The position numbers and the translations under genes were made by a program. From positions 248,001 through 312,000 of the forward strand of contig JBCCDY010000005.1 in assembly GCA_039030555.1 (NCBI GenBank): 64,000 bases of DNA, read 5' to 3'. Position 1 is the first letter of the stretch, and every line of letters starts with the position of its first letter. Positions 26,906-36,467 of the stretch are shown here, piece by piece. The notes under the pieces are model-generated. The model saw only the letters and a list, made by a program, of their open reading frames with translations. It made no database searches and had not been told where the DNA came from. The stretch comes from JBCCDY01 sp039030555. Lineage in GTDB: Bacteria > Bacteroidota > Bacteroidia > Cytophagales > Cyclobacteriaceae.

Positions 26906-28417
26906 ATGTCCAAAGACATCATATCATTAAAACATATTCTAGGTCTTAAAATCAGAGATCTAAGGCTGGAAAAAAGACTTTCTTTTCAAGAAGTCGCGGA
27001 TAAAAGCGGGCTTTCTATTTCTTATTTAAGTGAGATTGAAAAAGGAAAAAAGTATCCTAAAGGTGATAAAATACTGCAGCTCTCGGAAGCATTGGATACC
27101 AGTTATGATGATTTGGTGTCTTTAAAAGTCTCCAAACGTATTCAGCCCGTTGTAGACCTTTTGAGATCTGATTTTTTTAAGGAGTTCCCTTTAGAGTTAT
27201 TCGGCTTAGACCCTCAAAAGCTTATTGACTTGGTATCGGTATCCCCTGAGAAAATAAATTCCTTCATCACTTCTATTGCCCTTATATCCAGGAATTATGA
27301 AGTTAATAGGGAACATTTTTACTACGCTGCTCTCCGATCGTACCAGGAAATGCACGATAATTATTTTCCTGAAATCGAGAAAGAAGTCAAGGCCCTTCGC
27401 AAACTTCATCCCAAGCTTCAAAAGAATCTGATTTCCCGCTCTGTTTTAATATCCATTCTTGAAGATGACTTTAGGATTTCAGTGGATTTCGAAGGATTAT
27501 CTGGTTTTAGTGCCTTGAAAAATTTGAGATCCTACTTATCCGGCACTAATTTGTTGATTGGAAATAATCTCACAGAAGCACAGGAATGCTTTCTTATTTC
27601 CAGGGAAATAGGTTTTCAATTACTTAAACTCAAAGAACGTCCGGAAGAAACGCCACCACAAAAATCTTATCCATTCGATTACATACTTAACAACTATAAG
27701 GCTTCCTATTTTGCAGCAGCCCTTTTAATGCCAGAACATGAAGTCGTAAGTGATGTGCGAAAATTCGCAAATCTTCCCAAATGGAATGCTAAAGCCCTGC
27801 TTTCTTTTACAAAGAAATATAGAGCAACTCCCGAAATGCTCATGCAACGGCTTACTAATTTATTGCCAACTTACTTCGGTATAAAGAACCTATTTTTCTT
27901 AAGGTTTGTGGGAACTGATGACTTCTCAGACTTTGTACTAACCAAGGAATTACACTTATCGGGAATACATAATCCACATGCAAATGCATTAAATGAACAT
28001 TATTGTAGAAGATGGATATCTATTGGTCTTATTAAAGAGTTAAGAAGTAATTGGAGGTTAAAAGGAACCAATGAATTGATTGCAGCGGCTCAAATAAGCA
28101 GATACCATGATACCCCTAACGAATACCTTTGTCTTACTATAGCTTTCCCCAATGTTTCCAACCCTTCGGAAAGTATGAGCGTAACGATCGGTGTTTTTAT
28201 AGATAAACCATTAAAAAAGAAGATAAGATTTCTTACTGATAAGGAGATTACCGTAAAGGAAGTAAATACCACTTGTGAACGATGCTCCATAGCTAACTGT
28301 GGAGACCGAATAGCTCCTCCTATTCATATCGAAAAAGAAAGAAGGGATTCAGAAATAATTGAAGCTTTAGAAAAACTCAAAAATCACAAACCAGTAAGTC
28401 AATTACCAATGGATTAA
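26906..28417 (+). CDS. XRE-family regulator of the RamB / short-chain fatty-acyl type
   Basis: 503 residues. An N-terminal XRE helix-turn-helix (about 10-68, S-F-Q-E-V-A-D-K-S-G-L-S-I-S-Y-L-S-E-I-E-K-G-K) is followed by an IrrE/ImmA-like middle domain and a C-terminal DUF2083-like segment with a Cys cluster C457-x2-C460-x4-C465. This is the architecture of RamB, the acetate-metabolism regulator of Corynebacterium, and of short-chain fatty-acyl regulators. The zinc-peptidase motif H-E-x-G-H of the IrrE domain is replaced by R-E-I-G-F, so it should not be proteolytic. Divergence from aceB-aceA strongly suggests it controls the glyoxylate shunt in response to an acyl-CoA or acetate signal. Its 3' end overlaps the convergent thioredoxin gene by 4 nt. 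Confidence 0.88.
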   Translation: MSKDIISLKHILGLKIRDLRLEKRLSFQEVADKSGLSISYLSEIEKGKKYPKGDKILQLSEALDTSYDDLVSLKVSKRIQPVVDLLRSDFFKEFPLELFGLDPQKLIDLVSVSPEKINSFITSIALISRNYEVNREHFYYAALRSYQEMHDNYFPEIEKEVKALRKLHPKLQKNLISRSVLISILEDDFRISVDFEGLSGFSALKNLRSYLSGTNLLIGNNLTEAQECFLISREIGFQLLKLKERPEETPPQKSYPFDYILNNYKASYFAAALLMPEHEVVSDVRKFANLPKWNAKALLSFTKKYRATPEMLMQRLTNLLPTYFGIKNLFFLRFVGTDDFSDFVLTKELHLSGIHNPHANALNEHYCRRWISIGLIKELRSNWRLKGTNELIAAAQISRYHDTPNEYLCLTIAFPNVSNPSESMSVTIGVFIDKPLKKKIRFLTDKEITVKEVNTTCERCSIANCGDRIAPPIHIEKERRDSEIIEALEKLKNHKPVSQLPMD

Positions 28418-28713
28418 GCAAACTGAACTGCCGAATCTAAAATCTGCTGTTTCCCAACTACACCAGCCTGGCGCCAAACTGCTTGCCCATTTTTGAAGAT
28501 CATAAGCGTTGGAATACTTTGGATGCCATATCGAGTTGATATGTTTTGATTCTTATCGACATCTATTTTGACTACTTTAATCTTTCCGGAAAGTTCTTTG
28601 GCTACTTCCTGGACTACAGGAGAAAGCATTTTGCAAGGACCACACCAATCTGCATAAAAATCTATTAACACGGGTGTATCCGAATTGATAAGTTCATCGA
28701 ATTTGCCTTTCAT
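28414..28713 (-). CDS. trxA: Thioredoxin
   Basis: 99 residues, the normal size for a cytosolic thioredoxin. The active site W-C-G-P-C (C24, C27) is intact, and the cis-proline motif S-I-P-T-L-M-I-F follows. It reduces protein disulfides using thioredoxin reductase. It starts 26 nt after the SpoIIE-phosphatase gene on the same strand, so cotranscription is possible. It may also serve MsrA (42518), which needs a thiol reductant. Confidence 0.95.
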   Translation of the reverse strand: MKGKFDELINSDTPVLIDFYADWCGPCKMLSPVVQEVAKELSGKIKVVKIDVDKNQNISTRYGIQSIPTLMIFKNGQAVWRQAGVVGKQQILDSAVQFA

Positions 28714-28739
28714 CTTTCTTTATAAATATTAAATAATTC

Positions 28740-30641
28740 TTAATCCAGCTTAAAACCAATCACTATAATATCATCCGTCTGTTGCCCGTCACCAATCCAG
28801 GCATCCAACTCTACTTTCAATTCACTTTTCTGAGTTTCTATAGCTTTAGAACTAATTTGAAGAAGAAAGTTTTTGAATCGTTTCGATAGATATTTCATAT
28901 TGTTTTCCCCGCCAAACTGATCGGGATATCCATCTGAATACGTGTAAAATAAATCACCTTTCTGTACTTCTATACTGTGTAACTCGAACTTTTTGGGAAC
29001 TTTAAATTGCTGACTTCCGATTGGAAATTTAGAGCCCTTAATCTGTATCATTTCTCCATCCCGAATAATGATCAGTGGGTTTTTAGCTCCAGCGAATTCT
29101 ATTTTCTTTCTGTCTTCCGGTATGGTTATGACCGTCATATCCATTCCATCGTTCGTCTGGCTTTCACCATCCTTCTTCAAATTCTTTAAGAGCCTCTTAT
29201 CAAGCTCATAAAGTACCTGATCAGGCTGGGTGATCTTATCTTTAAGAATGATGTTGTTTAACAAGCCATTTCCCATTAGGGTCATAAAAGCTCCTGGCAC
29301 TCCATGACCTGTGCAATCTATGGCGGCAATAACGAACTTATCATCTACCTTATTGAACCAATAAAAATCTCCACTTACGATATCTCTTGGCCTAAAAAGC
29401 ACAAATGCATCAGTCAGGTAATTATTCAGATTTGAAATGGGGCTCAACATAGAGTCTTGTATCCTTTTAGCATATTTAATGCTCGATACTATTTTCTCCT
29501 TCTGACTTTCTATTTGTTCGTTGGCATCTGCAAGTTCAACATTTATAAGGCGTTGAATTTCGGTTTCCTGGCGTGCCTGTTTCACATTAAATATGGCTTG
29601 CATCTTCTGAACCTGATTGGCACTGGCGTCACCCATCACCATTTCCTTATACTTTACGTATTTCTTAAAGTGTTCTAATGCCGTAGCTTTATCACCTTTA
29701 GCTTCATAAATAGAAGCCAGGTGCTCATTGGCCGTAATAAGGTTGCTATAGGCTTCGGCTTCATCAGCATCTTTTTCTACTTCCTGCAGATATTTTAATG
29801 CGGCATCTCCGTCTCCCAGGTCGCAATAGAATACTCCCAAATCTAACTTAGTACCTACTATACCTGTTTTATCGCCAATTTCCTGATATATCTCCAGGCT
29901 TTCCTCTATTTTTTCAATGGCAATGTCAAAATCTTCCATCTTTTCGTAAGTCTCCCCAAGGATTCTTAAAGCTGAGGCTTTTGAGTCGGAATATCCATTT
30001 TCTTCTGAAAGGGAAATACTCTTTTCACAATATGAAATGGCCATCCCATACTCTTCTTTAGACTTATATATGTTAGCTAGCCCGTTAATGGTTGATGCCT
30101 GCCCAAAGCTTTCATCCATATCCCTAAAAAGGTTAAGAGCTTCTTCAAAATATGGTAAAGCTTCATCAAAATTATTAAGTTCTGAATAGTAAGTCCCGAA
30201 GTTGAATTTATCCCAAGCCATCCCTTCTTTGTTGCCCGATTTTTCCTGATAGACCTCTCCTTCCAGCAAATGGTGAAATCCATTCTCATAATCAGCCGTA
30301 GTCCAATAAACAAAGCTTACCAGGCTATGCGCCATACCTCTACCATAATCATCTTCTAGTTTAATGAACATATCAATTACTTCTAGAAAGGTCTGGATCG
30401 ACCTGGTGATATTTCCTTGGCTGGTGTAATCATGAAATGCCAAACAAAACTTACTATAAGCAATACCCTTTTTATAATCTATTTCTTCTGATAGTTGATA
30501 TGCCTCTTTCGCCAGTTTAAATGAATTATCGATATCATTTCTCCTCTTCATCCACGCTAACTCATTTATACTATCTATTTTATGTTCTTCCGACTTAGGG
30601 TTCTTAATGTTGTTTTCTAATTCCTTAGCTGATTGGGTCAT
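28740..30641 (-). CDS. TPR-repeat protein serine/threonine phosphatase (SpoIIE/PP2C domain)
   Basis: 633 residues from ATG 30641 (MTQSAKELEN); a TTG at 30707 would add 22 residues and is unlikely. About 350 residues of tetratricopeptide repeats are followed by a coiled coil (A-D-A-N-E-Q-I-E-S-Q-K-E-K), then a SpoIIE-type PP2C domain: G-D-F-Y-W-F, A-A-I-D-C-T-G-H-G-V-P-G-A-F-M-T, D-M-T-V, Y-S-D-G-Y and T-D-D-I-I-V-I-G. Metal-binding Asp residues are present. There is no signal or membrane helix, so it is cytosolic. Such proteins usually dephosphorylate an anti-sigma-factor antagonist or another serine-phosphoprotein. No partner is encoded nearby. Confidence 0.9.
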   Translation of the reverse strand: MTQSAKELENNIKNPKSEEHKIDSINELAWMKRRNDIDNSFKLAKEAYQLSEEIDYKKGIAYSKFCLAFHDYTSQGNITRSIQTFLEVIDMFIKLEDDYGRGMAHSLVSFVYWTTADYENGFHHLLEGEVYQEKSGNKEGMAWDKFNFGTYYSELNNFDEALPYFEEALNLFRDMDESFGQASTINGLANIYKSKEEYGMAISYCEKSISLSEENGYSDSKASALRILGETYEKMEDFDIAIEKIEESLEIYQEIGDKTGIVGTKLDLGVFYCDLGDGDAALKYLQEVEKDADEAEAYSNLITANEHLASIYEAKGDKATALEHFKKYVKYKEMVMGDASANQVQKMQAIFNVKQARQETEIQRLINVELADANEQIESQKEKIVSSIKYAKRIQDSMLSPISNLNNYLTDAFVLFRPRDIVSGDFYWFNKVDDKFVIAAIDCTGHGVPGAFMTLMGNGLLNNIILKDKITQPDQVLYELDKRLLKNLKKDGESQTNDGMDMTVITIPEDRKKIEFAGAKNPLIIIRDGEMIQIKGSKFPIGSQQFKVPKKFELHSIEVQKGDLFYTYSDGYPDQFGGENNMKYLSKRFKNFLLQISSKAIETQKSELKVELDAWIGDGQQTDDIIVIGFKLD

Positions 30642-30748
30642 CTTTATAACTTTAAACACACTATTAGGCCAAAGCAGAATTGTCCCTTGACAAAATCTAT
30701 CTTTCAACCTACGAGGCTTAAGTTAATTATTTAAAAGTTTTTGCTGTA

Positions 30749-31252
30749 CTACTTGGTGTAGTAAATTCTCCAATTGAGGTTCCAAGTATCTCCACCATCT
30801 TTCGAAGATTCCCAATCCCAGGTCATTGAGTTTTTGGTGATGTTATAAAAAATCATTCTTTGAATAAACTTCACATCATCGGGCAAATCAAAAACATGAG
30901 TTTGAAATATTCTTTTATCACTTTCAACAATTCCATAAAAATCATAATATCCCCCATTATTATCGGCCCATGCCTGGTGCCATTCTTTTTTTTGAGGATT
31001 AAAAACACTAATACTTGTTCCTTTGAAACCTTTGGACTTCCCCTCTGATATTTCAAAATTTTCACGTATTACTTTTCCATCTAAGATCTTTTCAATTTTA
31101 TTAGTTCCAAAACCTTTTTTACCATCCCCTTCGTCCCAGCTTGCTTCCCACTCTCCTACCCAAAAATCAAATGCATCTGGTTCTAACTCTTGACCTAACA
31201 AAGCGAATTGGAACAGCATTAAAACAAGAAGTGTGTTATTTAATTTCTTCAT
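30749..31252 (-). CDS. Secreted lipocalin-like (DUF1579-like) protein
   Basis: 167 residues with a signal peptide (L-L-V-L-M-L-F-Q-F-A-L-L-G-Q). The mature part starts with the phrase F-D-F-W-V-G-E-W-E-A-S-W and continues in beta strands to W-N-L-N-W-R-I-Y-Y. This is typical of DUF1579/lipocalin-like proteins of Bacteroidota. Its ligand and role are unknown. It lies 107 nt upstream of the phosphatase gene on the same strand. Confidence 0.7.
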   Translation of the reverse strand: MKKLNNTLLVLMLFQFALLGQELEPDAFDFWVGEWEASWDEGDGKKGFGTNKIEKILDGKVIRENFEISEGKSKGFKGTSISVFNPQKKEWHQAWADNNGGYYDFYGIVESDKRIFQTHVFDLPDDVKFIQRMIFYNITKNSMTWDWESSKDGGDTWNLNWRIYYTK

Positions 31253-31344
31253 GTTTTAATAATAGTAAGTTAATTCAGTAGTTTTATCCCTTATATCTAG
31301 CTAATTTTGCAATTCTATAAAACAGAAGAAATTCGTCTTCTTTG

Positions 31345-32397
31345 ATGAGAAACTTCCTTCTATGTTCCTTATTTTTAATTAGTGCTTTTTGCTGCTTTGG
31401 GCAGGTAAGCACTACTGTTTCTAAGAAAAAGGAATATTCTTATGATACTAACTATTATGTAAGCTATTATAATAAGCTGGCTCTTAAATTATATGGCGTT
31501 GTCAAAAGTAACCGAATATCCATCTTTGATGACTTCACCGATAATCGAATTAATTATGAACCTAATGACCGATTTAATCTCGGTTTTGGATTTTCTTATA
31601 AATGGGCCAACTTAGACATAGCCTTAAATTTCCCCTTTATTAATGACGATGATGATGTTTTTGGAGAAACAAGTCGGTTTGATGCGCAGGGTAATCTGTA
31701 CCTCAGAAAATTCATTATTGATGCCAATTATCAAAGGTATTCGGGGTACTATGTAGAAAACCCGGAAACATATATTCCAAACTTTCAGCCTGACCCCTCA
31801 TTCCCCATTAGAAGTGATATTTCAACCTTTTCCATAGGGATTCAATCGTTCTATTTATTCAATAATGAACACCTATCACTTCGGTCTTCATTTTTATACA
31901 ACGAGCGCCAGAAAAGAAGTGCTGGATCTTTTATTATGGGTCCTTATTTCCTTTTTTTTCGGCTTGAAGCTGATGAATCTATCATCCCGGAAGAGATACG
32001 AACCCAGGTTAATTCTGTGATCGATTTTTCAACAACGCGATTCATTAATGCAGGCCTCAATTTTGGCTACGTCCATACATTCGTTATTAAAAAACGGTTT
32101 TTTATAACTCCATTTGTCGCTGTAGGCTTTGGGACGGAGACCAGGGCATCAAATGCGTTAGAGAGGGATTTAGAGTTAAAGGAGACCATATTCTCTCCAA
32201 ATGTTTCAGGAAGGTTTGCGGTAGGTTATAACTCCGACCTCTACTTTGTAGGCTTTTCAATTTTAGCAGAAACAACAGGAGATGTAGCTAGCAGGGACCC
32301 ACTTTTAGAATACAGCATTAATACGGCACGTTTATTTATAGGGAGAAGATTGGAAGCACCTAAATTCTTGAAACCAAAAAAGAAACGCCGTAATTAG
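31345..32397 (+). CDS. DUF4421-family outer-membrane protein
   Basis: 350 residues from ATG 31345; the TTG directly before it is unlikely to be the start. Signal peptide with A-F-C-C-F-G-Q at its end, then alternating beta strands: Y-Y-N-K-L-A-L-K-L-Y-G, then F-N-L-G-F-G-F-S-Y-K-W, ending with aromatic strands and a basic tail. This matches the DUF4421 family of predicted outer-membrane barrels. It has no ligand or partner clue. The stop overlaps the convergent broken gene by 4 nt. Confidence 0.8.
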   Translation: MRNFLLCSLFLISAFCCFGQVSTTVSKKKEYSYDTNYYVSYYNKLALKLYGVVKSNRISIFDDFTDNRINYEPNDRFNLGFGFSYKWANLDIALNFPFINDDDDVFGETSRFDAQGNLYLRKFIIDANYQRYSGYYVENPETYIPNFQPDPSFPIRSDISTFSIGIQSFYLFNNEHLSLRSSFLYNERQKRSAGSFIMGPYFLFFRLEADESIIPEEIRTQVNSVIDFSTTRFINAGLNFGYVHTFVIKKRFFITPFVAVGFGTETRASNALERDLELKETIFSPNVSGRFAVGYNSDLYFVGFSILAETTGDVASRDPLLEYSINTARLFIGRRLEAPKFLKPKKKRRN

Positions 32398-32858
32398 TTA
32401 TCGCCTCCGAAGACCATATCAGTACTTGTAAAGGTTGTGCCAAAGTTATTCACCAGGTTAACAACTTGCCTCAAAGCATCTACCAATTGCTCTTCCGTTA
32501 GTTCTTTAAGTGGGTGTGTAAATGCAGACCATACAATATTGTCGTATATACTATACTTAGCGTCAAGCGCACGATCAAAATTCGCTTCCAAAAGAACTTC
32601 AAACTGTTCTTTACTCATATCATTAGTTTCGGCTACAGGACTTATTATACGCATACGGTTATTCACACTATCTGTAACTATGTAAACAGTTTGATTAGCA
32701 ATATAAGCTTCCCAATAGCCTGTCTGACCCTTTAATTCGGAAGCATTACTGAGTCAAATTTTCTGGATCTTACTGTTCGTCATTCCATTCTGAATCTGAG
32801 CCTTACTGAAAAATGGCAATAGATAAATCAGAAAAAACAAAAAGGAACATCTAAACAT
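32394..32858 (-). pseudogene. Secreted small protein gene interrupted by an in-frame TGA
   Basis: From ATG 32858 the frame reads a good signal peptide (FLFFLIYLLPFFSKAQ) and 34 codons, then TGA at 32754-32756. It continues in the same frame for 119 further residues to TAA at 32394. The downstream part is coherent (G-Q-T-G-Y-W-E-A-Y-I-A-N-Q-T-V-Y-I-V-T-D) and ends E-E-Q-L-V-D-A-L-R-Q-V-V-N. A single base change would restore a 154-residue secreted protein. The downstream part alone, from GTG 32666, lacks a signal. The family is not recognised. It could be a true pseudogene, a recent nonsense mutation or a read error. Confidence 0.65.
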
Positions 32859-32879
32859 AGACTAACAAGGAAGTAAAAG

Positions 32880-33818
32880 TTAGTCAGAAATACGAATATC
32901 GTCATCTCCGAAACGATTCCCGAGACCATTTACTGCCATTACGCTAAACATTCCCAAAACTTGTTGATCCGGATTTTGAAGGGGTACTATATTGGAGGGT
33001 ACATTCGCTAATGGGACAGCAAAAATCTCAGAAAACCCTCCTGGTCGATCGGTTTGCGTTCTAACTTCTACTAAAAAATCGAATACTTCGTTGGTAATGG
33101 ACCTCAACTCTACGAAAACAGAATCTCCAGGTTGAAATGGAGAAAGGAATTCATTGTCATCTTCTGGGTTTTCTTCTTCGGGATTTATTCCATCACGGAT
33201 CGGGGGTATGAATATAAGCCCATCTATGTTTCCTCCTTCGCTAAACCCGGCATCGAATGCAACGTTGATCTCGGAAGGTTTATTTAAGTATTGTCCGTTC
33301 TTGAATGCTCTGATCCAGTAACTATCACCAGAACCCAGTAGGTCTCGGGCAAAAAATTCTGCGAAGTAAGACGTATCAGGAAAGAAATCTTCTTCTATTT
33401 CCAATTTTAAGGTTATGCTATCAACTTCAGGGACATCGTTCATTGAAGAAAATGCCTGAAATTCATCGCCATTAATCTCCACATTAAGTGTATAATCCCT
33501 ACCGATCTCTCCAAAAGTTTCTTCAGGTGTTGGGGGTGTCCAGACATACTCTCCGGGATCTCTTTCTTCGAAATCAAAAACATCACCTTGATCATCAATA
33601 ACCTGAACAGAGGCACCATTCACGAATTGAGGGAGTAAAGTATCGAAAAAAGGACGTGAACGGCTTAGAAAAATACGCTGCTCACCAGGTAAGTTATCAA
33701 TCCAGGCATCTACGACCAGAACAGATTCTGAGAAAGGCAAATCTACGTCAATACGATCATCGCAAGACCCGGAAATGATTAAAATCAATAGTAAGGAGGC
33801 TATTAAAAAATCTTTCAT
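32880..33818 (-). CDS. DUF4249-family lipoprotein, partner of the TonB receptor
   Basis: 312 residues. The lipobox I-S-G-S-C yields a lipoprotein. The body is beta-sandwich-like and begins D-L-P-F-S-E-S-V-L-V-V-D-A-W-I, a typical DUF4249 opening (v-V-e-g-w-I). DUF4249 proteins are almost always encoded next to a TonB-dependent receptor, as here: the receptor gene ends 5 nt upstream. It is probably a surface-exposed cap or ligand-binding accessory. The ligand is unknown. Confidence 0.88.
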   Translation of the reverse strand: MKDFLIASLLLILIISGSCDDRIDVDLPFSESVLVVDAWIDNLPGEQRIFLSRSRPFFDTLLPQFVNGASVQVIDDQGDVFDFEERDPGEYVWTPPTPEETFGEIGRDYTLNVEINGDEFQAFSSMNDVPEVDSITLKLEIEEDFFPDTSYFAEFFARDLLGSGDSYWIRAFKNGQYLNKPSEINVAFDAGFSEGGNIDGLIFIPPIRDGINPEEENPEDDNEFLSPFQPGDSVFVELRSITNEVFDFLVEVRTQTDRPGGFSEIFAVPLANVPSNIVPLQNPDQQVLGMFSVMAVNGLGNRFGDDDIRISD

Positions 33819-33823
33819 ACCTC

Positions 33824-36223
33824 TTAGAATTTAAAATTGTAAGAAACTGAAGGGAAAATTGTTCCTATCACGGAAAAGCGATTGGCGAACGTTTGAGCAT
33901 TAAGTTGGTTTGCATCGACTTCTCTAACATCTAAGTCCTGCCCGAAGTATTGGGAGAAAGCATTTCTTCTTCCGTAAACATTGTAAATAGATATCACCCA
34001 ATAATCTTCATTTTTTCTTTTCTCACCCCTCTTGAACTTCTTTCCATCTATAGTTAATGAAAGATCAAGTCGATTATAGTCTTGAATTCGAACATTATTT
34101 CTCTGGTCATCCTCCAAATAAGGAATAGCAATATCTCCTACTAATCGCTGCTCGAATCGGCCATTTGGGAAGGTAGCAGGTGTTCCGGTGATGTAGGTAA
34201 ACGTACTACTTAAGGTTAAGCGCTCATTCAATTCATAAAATGCAGAAAGCGTAAGGTTATGGGTTTGGTCAAAGCGTGTTGGATACCAATCGTTGTTATT
34301 GATCCCATCTACTAAAAGCTCAGACCTGCTTAAAGTATAACTTCCAAAACCTGTTAACCTACCGATGTTTTTCCTAACCGAGAATTCCAATCCATAAGCC
34401 CTCCCTCTACCTTGTATAAGATCTCCTTCAATTCGCTCGTTGATAAAAATGTCAGCCCCATCAACGTACTCAACCTGATTATCTGTTGGGCGATAGTAAG
34501 CTTCGACAGAAGTTTCGAAGCCATTATCCTGAAAATTTCTAAAATACCCCAGGGCTACTTGCTGACCTGTTTGAGGCCGTATGTTATTACTGCTCGGTGT
34601 CCACACATCAATGGGGGTGGCAGCTACCGTATTGGAGACTAAATGAATGTATTGCGCCGTTCGGTTATAGCTTGCTTTTATAGAACTTCTGTTATTTAAC
34701 CGATAGTTTAAGGCAATTCTTGGCTCTGGTTCCGTATAGCTTTCGATAACTTCCCAATCATCAGCCTGCCTTTCCGAAACCAGTTCCCTTCGCTCTCCCG
34801 GCACTCGATTCTCTTCAAACTCGAAAACAGTGGTTTCTCCCAGATAAAGAAAGTTAGAAACTCTTAAGCCATACTTCAAGGTTAATTTATCTGATATTTT
34901 CTGTTCGTTCTCAATGTAAACAGCTGATTCAATAGCTCTTTTAGTCGGTACGGAGATATCAGATACTTCTCCACTGCTAATAGCCACAGCGTTAGCTGGC
35001 TCAAAAGTGTAGTTTGTTACCTCTCCACCTATCGTTAACTCATTATTAGTATTTGCGAAGTAGGTAAACTCAGGTTTAAACGTCCAGGTTTCTATCTCAG
35101 AGTCCCAGTCAAAGCTGTCGAAGTCACTTTCGCCGAAAGCCAAGCCATAATCGTATTGAGCATAAATCACGGAGAAATTAGAAAACCAGCGATCATTGAA
35201 AAGATGATTCCATCGGAAGGTCCCGGATTGATTGCCCCAGTTAAATCCCTGCCTGGAATCCTGTCGAAATACATCCCTTCCAAAATATCCCGATAAGAAT
35301 ATTCTGTTTCTTTTATTGATGGTACTATTCACTTTTAAGTTAATATCGTAAAAGTTCAAGGCAGCCCCATCGTCTAAAATATCTGTGAACAACCTGGCAA
35401 AAACATCAGCATAAGATCTTCTGGCTGCGATAACGAAAGAAGTTTTATCCTTCTGAATGGGTCCTTCCACCGTTAGGCGACTAAAAACAGTTCCTATTCC
35501 ACCATTTACGCCTACTTTCTTTTTGTTTCCTTCTTTCATCCGAACATCTAAAACTGAAGAAATCCGACCTCCATACTTCGCAGGAACGCCACCTTTATAA
35601 AGTTTCACGTCTTGAACAACATCGGGGTTGAATACGGAAAAGAATCCGAACAAATGTGAGGAATTATAAATCGGAGCTTCGTCCAATAAAATGAGGTTTT
35701 GTCCAACACTTCCACCTCTTACATTAAAGCCTGATGCCCCTTCGCCTACGGTACTAACTCCGGGTAATAACTGAATGCTTTTGATCACATCCGTTTCGCC
35801 GAGAAATGGAGGCAGCTTTTGAATGGTAGAAATATCCAATTTCTCCACACTCATTTCTATATCTACTATGTTTTCATCTTCAGGTCGATCTGTGATCACC
35901 ACTTCCTCTAACTCAATGCCTTCAGATTGCAACTCTATATCTATTCTTAAATTCTGATCAAGCTGGATGCTACGATCCACTACGGAATAACCTAATGAAC
36001 GAAAAGCCAAAGTGTAATCTCCAGCGGGCAAGGTGATTGAATAAAATCCATAAAAGTTAGTTGCTGTACCACTTTCTACTTCCTTGACATAAACTGTAGC
36101 CCCGATGAGGTTTTCACCGTTTTTGGCATCTTTCAAATAGCCATTGATGGTATATTTTTCCTGCGCGAAAGCCGAAAAAGAGAAAATTATGATGGTCAGG
36201 CTAAAAAATAGACGTTGTGTCAT
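33824..36223 (-). CDS. TonB-dependent receptor with CarboxypepD-reg-like N-terminal domain
   Basis: 799 residues. Signal peptide (ends F-A-Q-E-K), carboxypeptidase-regulatory-like domain (~24-105, G-Y-L-K-D-A-K-N-G-E-N-L-I-G-A-T-V-Y), plug domain (~120-225, V-I-K-S-I-Q-L-L-P-G-V, then G-F-N-V-R-G-G), then a 22-strand-type barrel ending F-P-S-V-S-Y-N-F-K-F. Imports a ligand across the outer membrane using TonB energy. It is shorter than SusC proteins and belongs with the DUF4249-linked receptors. The ligand is unknown. A -7-like box TACCTTTG lies 21 nt upstream. Confidence 0.93.
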   Translation of the reverse strand: MTQRLFFSLTIIIFSFSAFAQEKYTINGYLKDAKNGENLIGATVYVKEVESGTATNFYGFYSITLPAGDYTLAFRSLGYSVVDRSIQLDQNLRIDIELQSEGIELEEVVITDRPEDENIVDIEMSVEKLDISTIQKLPPFLGETDVIKSIQLLPGVSTVGEGASGFNVRGGSVGQNLILLDEAPIYNSSHLFGFFSVFNPDVVQDVKLYKGGVPAKYGGRISSVLDVRMKEGNKKKVGVNGGIGTVFSRLTVEGPIQKDKTSFVIAARRSYADVFARLFTDILDDGAALNFYDINLKVNSTINKRNRIFLSGYFGRDVFRQDSRQGFNWGNQSGTFRWNHLFNDRWFSNFSVIYAQYDYGLAFGESDFDSFDWDSEIETWTFKPEFTYFANTNNELTIGGEVTNYTFEPANAVAISSGEVSDISVPTKRAIESAVYIENEQKISDKLTLKYGLRVSNFLYLGETTVFEFEENRVPGERRELVSERQADDWEVIESYTEPEPRIALNYRLNNRSSIKASYNRTAQYIHLVSNTVAATPIDVWTPSSNNIRPQTGQQVALGYFRNFQDNGFETSVEAYYRPTDNQVEYVDGADIFINERIEGDLIQGRGRAYGLEFSVRKNIGRLTGFGSYTLSRSELLVDGINNNDWYPTRFDQTHNLTLSAFYELNERLTLSSTFTYITGTPATFPNGRFEQRLVGDIAIPYLEDDQRNNVRIQDYNRLDLSLTIDGKKFKRGEKRKNEDYWVISIYNVYGRRNAFSQYFGQDLDVREVDANQLNAQTFANRFSVIGTIFPSVSYNFKF

Positions 36224-36243
36224 TTATATCAATAAAGAAGCTT

Positions 36244-36251
36244 CAAAGGTA
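36244..36251 (-). promoter_or_regulatory. -7-like box upstream of the TonB receptor
   Basis: On the minus strand TACCTTTG fits TAnnTTTG, 21 nt before the ATG at 36223. A TTTG lies only 15 nt further upstream, shorter than the usual ~19 nt, so the call is weak. Confidence 0.35.
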
Positions 36252-36254
36252 GAC

Positions 36255-36462
36255 GTATTAATCGCTCAAATGTTCACAAGACGATTAAAATAATGTCAAA
36301 TTTTGTAACGAATATCGTATCTATTGATCTTTTAGAGGAGAAAATCGACGATTCGGGTGTATTAATAGATGTAGGTTTAAGCTATAATCACTTTTATTGT
36401 CTTTTGATTATAGAAACAAATGTATTAATCATAGGTAGTCGATAGTTACTCGTTGTATTAAT
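36255..36462. repeat. Four GTATTAAT direct repeats and a 9-bp inverted repeat in a divergent gap
   Basis: GTATTAAT occurs at 36255, 36359, 36422 and 36455 in the same orientation. Between them, CTATAATCA (36382-36390) and TGATTATAG (36405-36413) form a perfect 9-bp inverted repeat. The gap separates the TonB receptor (minus) from the small gene at 36468 (plus), so these may be regulator sites. Confidence 0.35.
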
Positions 36463-36467
36463 TAAAA

